Shown here in pieces: positions 46,279 to 53,892 of a stretch of DNA of 64,000 nucleotides. Each line of letters starts with the position of its first letter. The first letter of the stretch is position 1. A model generated the notes under the pieces. That model worked only from the letters and a program-made list of their open reading frames with translations, was not told the origin of the DNA and made no database searches. Both the position numbers and the translations under genes were made by a program. Origin of the DNA: CANMUM01 sp965263365 (GTDB lineage: Bacteria > Pseudomonadota > Alphaproteobacteria > Rhodobacterales > Rhodobacteraceae); NCBI GenBank assembly GCA_965263365.1, contig OZ253672.1:1302001-1366000 (forward strand). Reading direction: 5' to 3'.

Positions 46279-47079
46279 ATGAAACATCAAAAACTACCCC
46301 AATTTTTTATGACTATTGAATCACCCTGCCCCTACATTAAGGGCAATCGGGAGCGCAAGATTTTCACGTCAATCGAGGGCGAGAATGGGCAGCATATTCA
46401 ACACAAGCTTGCCCTCGACGGGTTTAGGCGATCTCAAGACATTGTTTATAAACCAATTTGCCAAGACTGTGCACTGTGTATTTCCGCAAGAATCCCTTCT
46501 CACAAATTTGTTTTGTCAAAATCTCAACGACGCATTCTCAATAAAAACAAAGACATTGTTCGGGAAGTTCGAAAGGCTCAAGCCACCGACGAACAATATG
46601 ATTTATTTGAGCGATATGTGAAGGCGCGACACTTTGATGGTGGTATGTCTGATATGTCGATCGAAGATTTTGCCGGCATGGTCAGCAAATCCAGCGTCGC
46701 TTCGCGCATAATTGAATACCGACTATTAAAAGACAATCGCCCTGATCAACTGGTAGCTTGTGCGCTTACTGATATTTTAGAAGATGGCTTGTCGATGGTG
46801 TATTCATTCTTTGATCCAGACCTGACACAACGTTCACTGGGTAAATATCTGATCTTGGATCATATTGACCTTTGCCGTGCGTCGGGTCTCAATAATTGCT
46901 ACCTTGGTTATTGGGTTAAGAATTCGCCGAGCATGGACTATAAACGCCAATTTAAACCGCTTGAATTACTAGTGGATGGAAAATGGCAGGTTGTTAAGGA
47001 CTTTGACAAAGTAAACCCCAGGGTTCAAAATGTGCAAACCACGCTTTTGAATGCGCATCGCAAAATTTTTCATGGTTAA
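46279..47079 (+). CDS. bpt: Aspartate/glutamate leucyl-tRNA-protein transferase
   Basis: N-degron pathway enzyme that adds leucine to N-terminal Asp/Glu so ClpAPS can degrade the protein. 266 residues. CPYIKGNRERKIFTSIEG near 15 and DGFRRSQDIVYKPICQDCALC near 48-68, with its cysteines, are the family N-terminal module; YVKARHFDGGMSDMS and FDPDLTQRSLGKYLILDHI give the GNAT-like C-terminal fold. The ribosome binding site is weak. Confidence 0.93.
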   Translation: MKHQKLPQFFMTIESPCPYIKGNRERKIFTSIEGENGQHIQHKLALDGFRRSQDIVYKPICQDCALCISARIPSHKFVLSKSQRRILNKNKDIVREVRKAQATDEQYDLFERYVKARHFDGGMSDMSIEDFAGMVSKSSVASRIIEYRLLKDNRPDQLVACALTDILEDGLSMVYSFFDPDLTQRSLGKYLILDHIDLCRASGLNNCYLGYWVKNSPSMDYKRQFKPLELLVDGKWQVVKDFDKVNPRVQNVQTTLLNAHRKIFHG

Positions 47080-47397
47080 TTTTCTACCGAACATATTTCA
47101 ACTATAATTGCGAATTGATTTAAGTGGTGTGAATTTAGAATGAACATTTTTTAATTCCCAAAATTTAAATTTCAGGAAAAATAAAGTATCTATTCACCTT
47201 GTTTTTAAAATTATCAGCCGGAATTGAAATTATATTACTGTCTACGCGTACAAATTGGCATAAAATTACAAAATTTGATTAATATTTGTTATTTTTCGCT
47301 TGACCTCGCTTCTCTCATCTATAAAACGCTAAAAATTAGCGAAAAAACTTAACCAATCAATACTAACCTATCAATACACAGACACGAAAGACACAAA
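47080..47397. promoter_or_regulatory. ilvBH upstream region
   Basis: 318 AT-rich bases. CTTGAC (47299-47304) is a good -35; TAAAAC at 47322 (17-base spacer) or CTATAA at 47319 (14-base) could be the -10. A 6-bp stem CGCTAA/TTAGCG (47327-47332, 47336-47341) covers the likely start point. I found no leader peptide rich in Ile, Val or Leu codons, so classical attenuation is not supported. Confidence 0.5.
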
Positions 47398-49152
47398 ATG
47401 AGTGACAAAATGACCGGCGCACAAATGATCATCAAGGCCTTAAAAGAACAAGGTGTTGAGGTGGTCTTTGGCTACCCAGGTGGTGCAGTTTTGCCAATTT
47501 ATGATGAATTATTTCAACAAAATGAAATTCGTCATGTTCTCGTTCGGCATGAGCAAGGCGCGGTGCACATGGCAGAAGGGTATGCGCGCTCCACGGGGAA
47601 ACCAGGCGTTGTTTTGGTTACATCTGGCCCGGGCGCAACGAATGCAGTTACAGGCATTACGGATGCATTGCTCGATAGTATTCCGATTGTTGTTCTCTCG
47701 GGGCAAGTCCCAACGTTTATGATTGGTACGGATGGCTTTCAAGAAGCCGATACTGTTGGGATCACACGCCCTTGTACAAAGCATAACTGGCTTGTCAAAG
47801 AAACAGATAATCTTGCCGCAACCGTTCACCGCGCCTTCCATTTTGCGACAACTGGGCGACCAGGGCCGTGTCTTGTTGACATTCCCAAGGATGTGCAATT
47901 TGCAACTGGCCAATATATTTCAAAATCTGATGTCGACTACGGAAAAGATCGCGTGAATTTTCCCCTTGATGAAGACGCGATTCTTGAGGCGATCATAGGG
48001 CTTGAAAAGGCAAAAAAACCGATCATCTACTCGGGCGGCGGTGTGATCAATTCGGGCCCTGAAGCCTCTGCGCTCCTTCGCGCACTCGCTGACAAAGCCA
48101 ATATCCCTGTAACCTCTACGCTTATGGGGTTGGGCGCTTATCCTTCAACTTCCGAACAATGGCTCGGCATGCTCGGCATGCACGGGACTTATGAGGCTAA
48201 TTTGGCAATGCATGATTGTGACTTTATGCTTTGTATTGGTGCAAGGTTTGACGACCGGATCACAGGCGCAATCGATAAATTCAGCCCGAATTCTACGAAA
48301 GTCCACATCGACATTGATCCAAGTTCGATAAACAAAGTCGTACATGTCGATATTCCGATTGTCGGTGATATTACGCGCGTTCTTAGCTTACTTTTGGAAA
48401 ATTGGAAAAAACGCGGTGCAAACACTGATCAAAACGAAATTAAAAGCTGGTGGAAGCAAATTAACGAATGGCGTGATGTCAAATGCCTGAGCTACATTGC
48501 TTCAAAAGATGTGATCAAACCTCAATATGCGCTCGAACGTCTTGAGGCACTCACAGCTCATCATGATCGCTATATTACAACTGAGGTTGGGCAGCATCAA
48601 ATGTGGGCGGCACAGTTTTTGGGATTCAATGATCCCAATAGATGGATGACTTCAGGCGGGCTTGGGACAATGGGATATGGGCTCCCCTCTTCCATTGGTG
48701 TACAAATCGCACATCCCGAAAGTCTTGTGATTAACATTGCGGGAGAAGCAAGCTGGTTGATGAATATGCAAGAAATGGGTACCGCCGTTCAATACCGCGT
48801 CCCCGTTAAGCAATTCATATTGAACAATGAACGACTGGGCATGGTGCGGCAGTGGCAACAGCTTCTTCATGGCGAAAGATACTCTCAGAGTTGGTCTGAA
48901 GCGCTTCCAGACTTTGTGAAGCTCGCAGAAGCCTTTGGTTGCAAAGGCATTCAAGTTTCCGATCCAAATAAGCTTGATGATGCGATTCAAGAAATGCTTG
49001 ATTATGATGGACCGGTGATCTTTGACTGCTTGGTCGAAAAGCATGAAAATTGCTTCCCCATGATTCCATCTGGGAAAGCGCATAACGAAATGCTTCTTGG
49101 TCAAGCCTCAACAGAAGGCGCAATTGACTCAGGCGGCGCGGTATTAGTGTAA
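47398..49152 (+). CDS. ilvB: Acetolactate synthase large subunit
   Basis: Thiamine-diphosphate enzyme for the first common step of branched-chain amino acid synthesis. 584 residues: FGYPGGAVLPIYDEL near 24, RHEQGAVHMAEGYARSTG near 50 with the cofactor Glu, and the C-terminal domain with INIAGEASWLMNMQEMGT near 448. At the metal-binding position the family usually has GD(G/A); here it reads GEA, an Asp-to-Glu change that I recall from some alphaproteobacterial homologues. It is followed 12 bases later by ilvH. Confidence 0.96.
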   Translation: MSDKMTGAQMIIKALKEQGVEVVFGYPGGAVLPIYDELFQQNEIRHVLVRHEQGAVHMAEGYARSTGKPGVVLVTSGPGATNAVTGITDALLDSIPIVVLSGQVPTFMIGTDGFQEADTVGITRPCTKHNWLVKETDNLAATVHRAFHFATTGRPGPCLVDIPKDVQFATGQYISKSDVDYGKDRVNFPLDEDAILEAIIGLEKAKKPIIYSGGGVINSGPEASALLRALADKANIPVTSTLMGLGAYPSTSEQWLGMLGMHGTYEANLAMHDCDFMLCIGARFDDRITGAIDKFSPNSTKVHIDIDPSSINKVVHVDIPIVGDITRVLSLLLENWKKRGANTDQNEIKSWWKQINEWRDVKCLSYIASKDVIKPQYALERLEALTAHHDRYITTEVGQHQMWAAQFLGFNDPNRWMTSGGLGTMGYGLPSSIGVQIAHPESLVINIAGEASWLMNMQEMGTAVQYRVPVKQFILNNERLGMVRQWQQLLHGERYSQSWSEALPDFVKLAEAFGCKGIQVSDPNKLDDAIQEMLDYDGPVIFDCLVEKHENCFPMIPSGKAHNEMLLGQASTEGAIDSGGAVLV

Positions 49153-49164
49153 GGAGACAATCAA

Positions 49165-49758
49165 ATGAACGCACTACGTATTAAAAAAGGTTCTTCAAGT
49201 CACTCAGCGTATAACCTGCGTGATCATCATAGCACGATCGAAGAAACCCATACACTTACAGTCATTGTAGACAATGAGAGTGGTGTTCTGGCGCGGGTCA
49301 TTGGGCTTTTTTCTGGGCGCGGCTACAATATTGAAAGTTTAACCGTCGCCGAGGTTGATCATATTGGTCACAAATCACGCATTACAATTGTGACAAAAGG
49401 AACGCCCGCGATTATTGAGCAAATCAAAAATCAACTCTCGCGCATTATTCCCGTTCACGATGTGCACGACCTCACGGTCGAGGGGCATTCTGTTGAGAGG
49501 GAGCTTGCACTACTTAAAGTATCGGGCGAAGGCGAAAAACGGGTCGAAGCCATGCGCGTCGCCGAGGTCTTTCGGGCGCGCGTTGTCGATACGACGCTTG
49601 AGAGTTTTATCTTTGAAATAACCGGCACACCCTCAAAAGTTGACGCTTTTGTTGAGTTGATGCGCCCACTGGGTTTGATTGAGATGGCGCGAACGGGCGT
49701 GGCCGCAATCGCGCGTGGTGCAGAAGCTGTTGTTGGTGACGGGATGGGTGAGACTTAA
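49165..49758 (+). CDS. ilvH: Acetolactate synthase small (regulatory) subunit
   Basis: 197 residues with an N-terminal ACT domain (LTVIVDNESGVLARVIGLFSGRGYNIESL, given in part: GVLARVIGLFSGRGYN near 42-57) and the C-terminal ALS_ss_C domain. It activates IlvB and confers valine feedback inhibition. The AAGGAG site precedes ATG by 8 bases. About 25 residues precede the ACT domain, a longer N-terminus than in E. coli. Confidence 0.96.
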   Translation: MNALRIKKGSSSHSAYNLRDHHSTIEETHTLTVIVDNESGVLARVIGLFSGRGYNIESLTVAEVDHIGHKSRITIVTKGTPAIIEQIKNQLSRIIPVHDVHDLTVEGHSVERELALLKVSGEGEKRVEAMRVAEVFRARVVDTTLESFIFEITGTPSKVDAFVELMRPLGLIEMARTGVAAIARGAEAVVGDGMGET

Positions 49759-49795
49759 AATTTTAGGACAAAACCCGACTTATTGGCAGCTTATT

Positions 49796-50326
49796 TTATT
49801 GATCAGCGGATACGTCTTCCCCAAGCATAACGTCATGAATCGATTGACAAATTTCAGCATACAACTCTTGGTCATGGTCTTGCGCCCAATCGCATGAATA
49901 ATGAATTGTAGGTTCATAAATGTGAGCCTCACGCGCGTAAATTTGATCACCGCATTCGGGAAAAGCAGTCTTGAGGAGCTGAATATACGAACTCACGCGA
50001 TCCGATTTCTTAGCTGAACCTGAAAGGTAGGCGTATGGGATATCATGCACCAATATCCAATAATTGAGTTTAAAATCTGGCTGGCTAAGGATTTCCGAAG
50101 GGGTATGAACCGCGAAGGCTTCAAGAGGACAAATTTGTGCAAAATCTGTCTCGACCTGCTTCCTTTCTGCTTCAAAAGCATGATATTGTTCGGGAAACTT
50201 ATCAAGACCGACAAAATTTGTCGGAACAGACGCTAAAATCACGAAAGTTGAAACCCAGTGATTCCCTGCGCTTGATGGCATGAGGATGATCCAAAATAAC
50301 ATAATTTGAACCAGGGCTCTTTTCAT
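49796..50326 (-). CDS. Secreted or membrane-anchored protein, unrecognised
   Basis: 176 residues with a hydrophobic N-terminus (MKRALVQIMLFWIILMPSSAG, cut likely near residue 20). The mature part has four cysteines (ICPLEA, ECGDQ, SCDWA, EICQS), suggesting two disulfides in the periplasm, and an aromatic patch NYWILVHDIPYAYL. No family is recognised. AGAGAG precedes ATG. It is convergent with ilvH, 37 bases away, with no clear terminator. Codon use looks like that of its neighbours. Confidence 0.72.
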   Translation of the reverse strand: MKRALVQIMLFWIILMPSSAGNHWVSTFVILASVPTNFVGLDKFPEQYHAFEAERKQVETDFAQICPLEAFAVHTPSEILSQPDFKLNYWILVHDIPYAYLSGSAKKSDRVSSYIQLLKTAFPECGDQIYAREAHIYEPTIHYSCDWAQDHDQELYAEICQSIHDVMLGEDVSADQ

Positions 50327-50484
50327 CTCTCTATTCCTATTTTATCATATCGCTAAAATAATAAATTGGTCTATGCGTTCGAAAATTATGATTTCTCTTT
50401 AATCAATTTTGGGGCAGTCGTACCAATTTTTCAATATTTGAATACAAACGCTACACAGCCAAAAACAATCGGTTTGCCTTAGAC

Positions 50485-51096
50485 TCAAACAAACCTTCTG
50501 CCATTCCCAATATACCGAAAATGCTCCGCCCATTCCGCGATTTTTTCAGCGCGATCCATTCGATTAACCGTTTGACGTGCATTCACAAAATCAATGCGAT
50601 CGCGGTTAATAAAATCCCCCAATTTATGATCCGTAAATATGCCGTCAATCATACCGCGCACCATAATAATCGCAGAAAGTCTCGGCTGCATCACCATATC
50701 GGGATTATGATAAAAAATATGGGGGTCGCCGATCAGGTGGTCTCCCATCGCGCGATAATTTTTCTCCCAAGTGAGTTGCACATAGCCCCGCCCATAAAAA
50801 CTTTGTCCATTTTCGGCAGGAATCGCATAATTCGTTTTAATTCGTCCATCTTCAAAAAGCTTTTTCACAAAAACGCGCGCCTCTTGATCAGATTTTGCTA
50901 ATCCTTCTCTCACCGGCTGAAAGGTGAGTGCACTTTCCCAATAAGCTGTCGCCAATATATACGCGACTTGGCTTTCGGGCGCTTCCAAGCTGGCCCGAAG
51001 GGCGCGATCGGTCAAAAGCGAAATGCCCTCCAGTTGATCTGGTGATAACTTTCTGTCAAATACTTCGGTAAAACGTTTTTGCTGATCAATATTCAT
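50485..51096 (-). CDS. GH19-type chitinase/lysozyme-like protein
   Basis: 203 residues from ATG 51096 (MNIDQQKRF); a TTG nine codons upstream is the alternative. ILATAYWESALTFQPVREG near 48 carries the probable catalytic Glu and QSFYGRGYVQLTWEKNYRAMG near 100 is the GH19 lysozyme signature. No signal peptide, so export would need a holin or lysis. Such genes are common as phage endolysins, but no phage genes adjoin it. It may be a domesticated lysin or a peptidoglycan-acting enzyme. Divergent from tusA. Confidence 0.8.
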   Translation of the reverse strand: MNIDQQKRFTEVFDRKLSPDQLEGISLLTDRALRASLEAPESQVAYILATAYWESALTFQPVREGLAKSDQEARVFVKKLFEDGRIKTNYAIPAENGQSFYGRGYVQLTWEKNYRAMGDHLIGDPHIFYHNPDMVMQPRLSAIIMVRGMIDGIFTDHKLGDFINRDRIDFVNARQTVNRMDRAEKIAEWAEHFRYIGNGRRFV

Positions 51097-51132
51097 AATC
51101 GCTAAATTGCCGCTATTTTTCAAAAGGTCAAT

Positions 51133-51384
51133 ATGATGTGCACCGACAAAACACTGAATGATGAACCTTTCATCATCAACTGCTTGGGTCTCAAGTGCCC
51201 GCTACCTGTTTTGCGACTTGAAAAACACGTCCAAGCCGGGCAAAAGTATGTTCGCATTATTTCTGATGATCCTGTTTCGGTTATCGATATTCCCCTTGCC
51301 ACTCAAAATTTAGGCGGGACAATTTTATCACAAAGTCGACAAGAGAACGCGAACACATTTGATATACGATTCGACAAGGCATAA
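51133..51384 (+). CDS. tusA: Sulfurtransferase TusA-like protein
   Basis: 83 residues, sulfur-carrier family used in tRNA 2-thiouridine, molybdenum cofactor or other sulfur transfer. The CPxP motif is present as NCLGLKCPLPVLRLEK near residue 16-31. The start could be Met1 or Met2. The 3' end shows the usual NAFSVDIR-like strand, here NTFDIRFDKA. Confidence 0.9.
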   Translation: MMCTDKTLNDEPFIINCLGLKCPLPVLRLEKHVQAGQKYVRIISDDPVSVIDIPLATQNLGGTILSQSRQENANTFDIRFDKA

Positions 51385-51430
51385 GTATATAATTAAATTT
51401 GAGATTTTGAAGCCCTAGAGGATTAATAAT

Positions 51431-52327
51431 ATGGACTGGGATAAACTCCGCATCTTTCACGCTGTTTCAGAAGCCGGCTCGCTAACACACGCCGGAGATC
51501 AACTGAATCTGTCCCAGTCGGCTGTTTCGCGACAAATCCGCAATCTCGAAGTGTCTTTGAATACTGTTCTTTTTCATCGTCACGCACGCGGTCTGCTTTT
51601 GACTGAGCAAGGTGAACTGCTCTATGAAGCCACCAAAACCATGCACAAGCGCTTGACGAACGCGACTGCGCGCATTCGCGATAGTAAAGACACCGCACTC
51701 GGCGAGCTTCGTGTGACGACAACAATGGGATTTGGGTCACTTTGGCTAACACCACGGCTCGGCCAACTTTACGAGTCTTATCCGGATCTCTCAATTGATC
51801 TTATTTTGAAAGAACGCGTCCTTGATCTCGGCATGAGAGAGGCAGATGTTGCAATTCGCATGAAAGAACCATCCCAAGCTGACCTCATTCGCAGACGTCT
51901 CATGGATGTGAATATTCGTTTTTATGCGACGCGCGAATACTTAGCACAGCACTCAGAACCGCAAACACTTGCTGATATCGAGTCCCATCGCTTAATTTGT
52001 CAAAGACCAAGTGAGACCCAGGTTTCGGCAGGTCGCGAATTCCTAAGAAGCTTTTTTGAAAACGAAAACCAACATATTCTCTACATGAACAGCTATTATG
52101 GGATATTTCAAGCTGTAAGAAATCATTTAGGTATTGGGGCACTGCCAAGCTACCTAAACGTCGACTTCCCCGAAGTTGTGCGCGTGTTGCCTCATGCTCA
52201 AAGTGAACTGATTCCCGTTTATCTTGCCTACCCGGGCGAATTGCGTCAATCCAAACGTGTGGAGATATTTAGAGATTTTGTGTTGCAACGCATAAGCGAA
52301 TATCGGAAAAAATTTAATGCTGAATAA
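51431..52327 (+). CDS. LysR-family transcriptional regulator
   Basis: 298 residues. N-terminal winged helix-turn-helix (GSLTHAGDQLNLSQSAVSRQI at about 17-37) and a LysR substrate-binding domain beginning GELRVTTTMGFGSLWLTPRL near 91. It belongs to a conserved alphaproteobacterial group often found beside thioredoxin reductase, which is not visible here. It is 46 bases after tusA on the same strand. Its effector is unknown. Confidence 0.92.
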   Translation: MDWDKLRIFHAVSEAGSLTHAGDQLNLSQSAVSRQIRNLEVSLNTVLFHRHARGLLLTEQGELLYEATKTMHKRLTNATARIRDSKDTALGELRVTTTMGFGSLWLTPRLGQLYESYPDLSIDLILKERVLDLGMREADVAIRMKEPSQADLIRRRLMDVNIRFYATREYLAQHSEPQTLADIESHRLICQRPSETQVSAGREFLRSFFENENQHILYMNSYYGIFQAVRNHLGIGALPSYLNVDFPEVVRVLPHAQSELIPVYLAYPGELRQSKRVEIFRDFVLQRISEYRKKFNAE

Positions 52328-52465
52328 TTCGGAGAAAATAAACGCCTTCGATATCACGTCAACGTAATTGGGCGCAAATTTATAAATATCTTTTAATATC
52401 AATAATTTAAATTTTAGTTATTCGAAAAAATCATAGCGGGTATTCCAAAAATATATTGCTCAAGT
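52328..52465. other. Gene-free stretch between LysR regulator and the sRNA promoter
   Basis: AT-rich, no element seen. The sRNA promoter and transcript occupy 52466-52570, and 81 more bases lead to lysC. Confidence 0.5.
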
Positions 52466-52494
52466 CTTGCATATTGCAGTGCAGCATAATATAT
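52466..52494 (+). promoter_or_regulatory. Promoter of the MmgR-like sRNA with PhaR/AniA-like palindrome
   Basis: CTTGCA (52466-52471), a 17-base spacer and ATATAT (52489-52494). The spacer contains TATTGC-AGT-GCAGCA (52472-52486). Its right half equals the GCAGCA half-site of PhaR/AniA operators and its left half matches 4 of 6. A repressor bound here would block RNA polymerase. From memory, S. meliloti mmgR is repressed by AniA, the PhaR homologue; the operator call here is inference. Confidence 0.6.
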
Positions 52495-52498
52495 GACT

Positions 52499-52570
52499 TG
52501 TGAAGCCAGCGATGAGCGGCTTCTACCTCCCTGTTGGACTTGGGCCGGAGCAAAGCTTCGGCCTTTTTTT
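52499..52570 (+). ncRNA. mmgR: MmgR/alpha-r8-like small RNA
   Basis: About 70 nt. A first stem GAAGCC/GGCTTC (52502-52507, 52518-52523) is followed by the single-stranded stretch TACCTCCCTGTTGGACTTG, whose CCTCCC resembles an anti-Shine-Dalgarno. A strong terminator stem GGCCGGAGC-AAA-GCTTCGGCC (52543-52563) ends in seven Ts. This two-hairpin architecture with an exposed UCCUCCC-like loop and a GGGCCGGAGC terminator is that of MmgR (Rfam formerly 'suhB', alpha-r8), an Hfq-dependent sRNA linked to polyhydroxybutyrate granules in S. meliloti. No protein is encoded. The family call is from memory of its consensus. Confidence 0.75.
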
Positions 52571-52651
52571 ATTCAATTCCAAAACCATTCCAGCTCTTGC
52601 CCTTAGACACGTGGTTATATATGAGTGCATTGAAAATACTTGGGAATGAAA

Positions 52652-53881
52652 ATGTCCATTTTGGTGATGAAATTTGGAGGCACTTCAGTCGCTGATCTCG
52701 ATAAAATCGAAAATGCAGCGAATAAAGTCAAAGCCGAGGTTGAAAACGGCCATAACGTTATTGTCGTGGTTTCAGCGATGTCTGGCAAAACCAATGAACT
52801 CGTCAATTGGGTGCGGACAACATCACAATTTTATGACGCGCGTGAATATGATGCCGTCGTATCTTCAGGAGAGGTCGTCACCTCAGGATTGATGGCGCTG
52901 CGCTTGCAACAGTTAGGTGTAAATGCAAGAAGTTGGCAGGGCTGGCAAATTCCCATTGAAACAACTTCTGCGCACGGTGCCGCTCGCATTAAATCGATAC
53001 CTAACAAAAATATAATCGAAAAGTTTGATGAAGGCATGAGCGTTGCCGTCGTCGCGGGATTTCAAGGCATTTCAGATGAGGGCCGCGTGACAACTCTCGG
53101 TAGAGGCGGCTCAGACACGACAGCAGTTGCACTCGCGGCCGCATTTGATGCAGAACGATGCGACATTTATACAGATGTTGACGGTGTTTACACCACCGAC
53201 CCTCGCATAACCAAAAAAGCTACAAAGCTTAGTAAGATCGCCCATGAAGAGATGCTAGAACTCGCCTCTGCAGGCGCGAAAGTACTGCAAACACGCTCTG
53301 TTGAACTTGCAATGCGTTTTCAAGTCCCCTTGCAAGTGCGCTCTAGTTTTTCTGATGAGCCTGGGACGCTCGTCTGTCCAGAGGAGAATATAATGGAACT
53401 TAATGTGGTCTCAGGTGTCGCGTTTAGCCGCGATGAAGCCAAAATCACTATTTCGAACATCGAAGATCAGCCCGGTATCGCTGCTGCCATTTTTGGGCCG
53501 CTTTCCGATAATGGAATTAACGTGGATATGATCATTCAAGACGCATCGAACGGTGGATTGACTTCCATGACGTTTTCCTGCCCCGAAGATCAGCTTGTCC
53601 GCGCAGAACTTGTACTCAAGGAAGCCAAGTCAGAAGGTAAAATCGCTTATGAGGCGCTTACCACTGAAACAAATGTCGCCAAAGTTTCAATTGTCGGCAT
53701 TGGCATGCGCTCTCATACAGGCGTTGCAAAGCAAATGTTTGAGGCACTCTCTAAGGACGGTGTGAATATCAAAGTCATCGCCACGTCTGAAATTAAAATT
53801 TCAGTGCTAATTGATCAAAAATACTTAGAGCTTGCTGTTCAGTCATTACATGATAGTTTTGAGTTAGAAAAACTCAGTTAG
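52652..53881 (+). CDS. lysC: Aspartate kinase
   Basis: First step of the aspartate family (lysine, threonine, methionine, DAP). 409 residues from ATG 52652 (MSILVMKFGGTSV). I prefer it over ATG 52646 and the TTG at 52640 because GGGA lies at correct spacing. The kinase domain shows VMKFGGTSVADL and TTLGRGGSDTTAVALAAA near 150; two ACT domains follow (ITISNIEDQPGIAAAIFGPL near 270; VSIVGIGMRSHTGVAKQMF near 345), so feedback inhibition is expected. ptsP follows after 11 bases. Confidence 0.96.
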   Translation: MSILVMKFGGTSVADLDKIENAANKVKAEVENGHNVIVVVSAMSGKTNELVNWVRTTSQFYDAREYDAVVSSGEVVTSGLMALRLQQLGVNARSWQGWQIPIETTSAHGAARIKSIPNKNIIEKFDEGMSVAVVAGFQGISDEGRVTTLGRGGSDTTAVALAAAFDAERCDIYTDVDGVYTTDPRITKKATKLSKIAHEEMLELASAGAKVLQTRSVELAMRFQVPLQVRSSFSDEPGTLVCPEENIMELNVVSGVAFSRDEAKITISNIEDQPGIAAAIFGPLSDNGINVDMIIQDASNGGLTSMTFSCPEDQLVRAELVLKEAKSEGKIAYEALTTETNVAKVSIVGIGMRSHTGVAKQMFEALSKDGVNIKVIATSEIKISVLIDQKYLELAVQSLHDSFELEKLS

Positions 53882-53892
53882 GTACACATGTT

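Noticed and set aside
47080..47397. Leader-peptide attenuator for ilvBH
   Set aside because: No short frame with clustered Ile/Val/Leu codons and no terminator hairpin with T-run was found.
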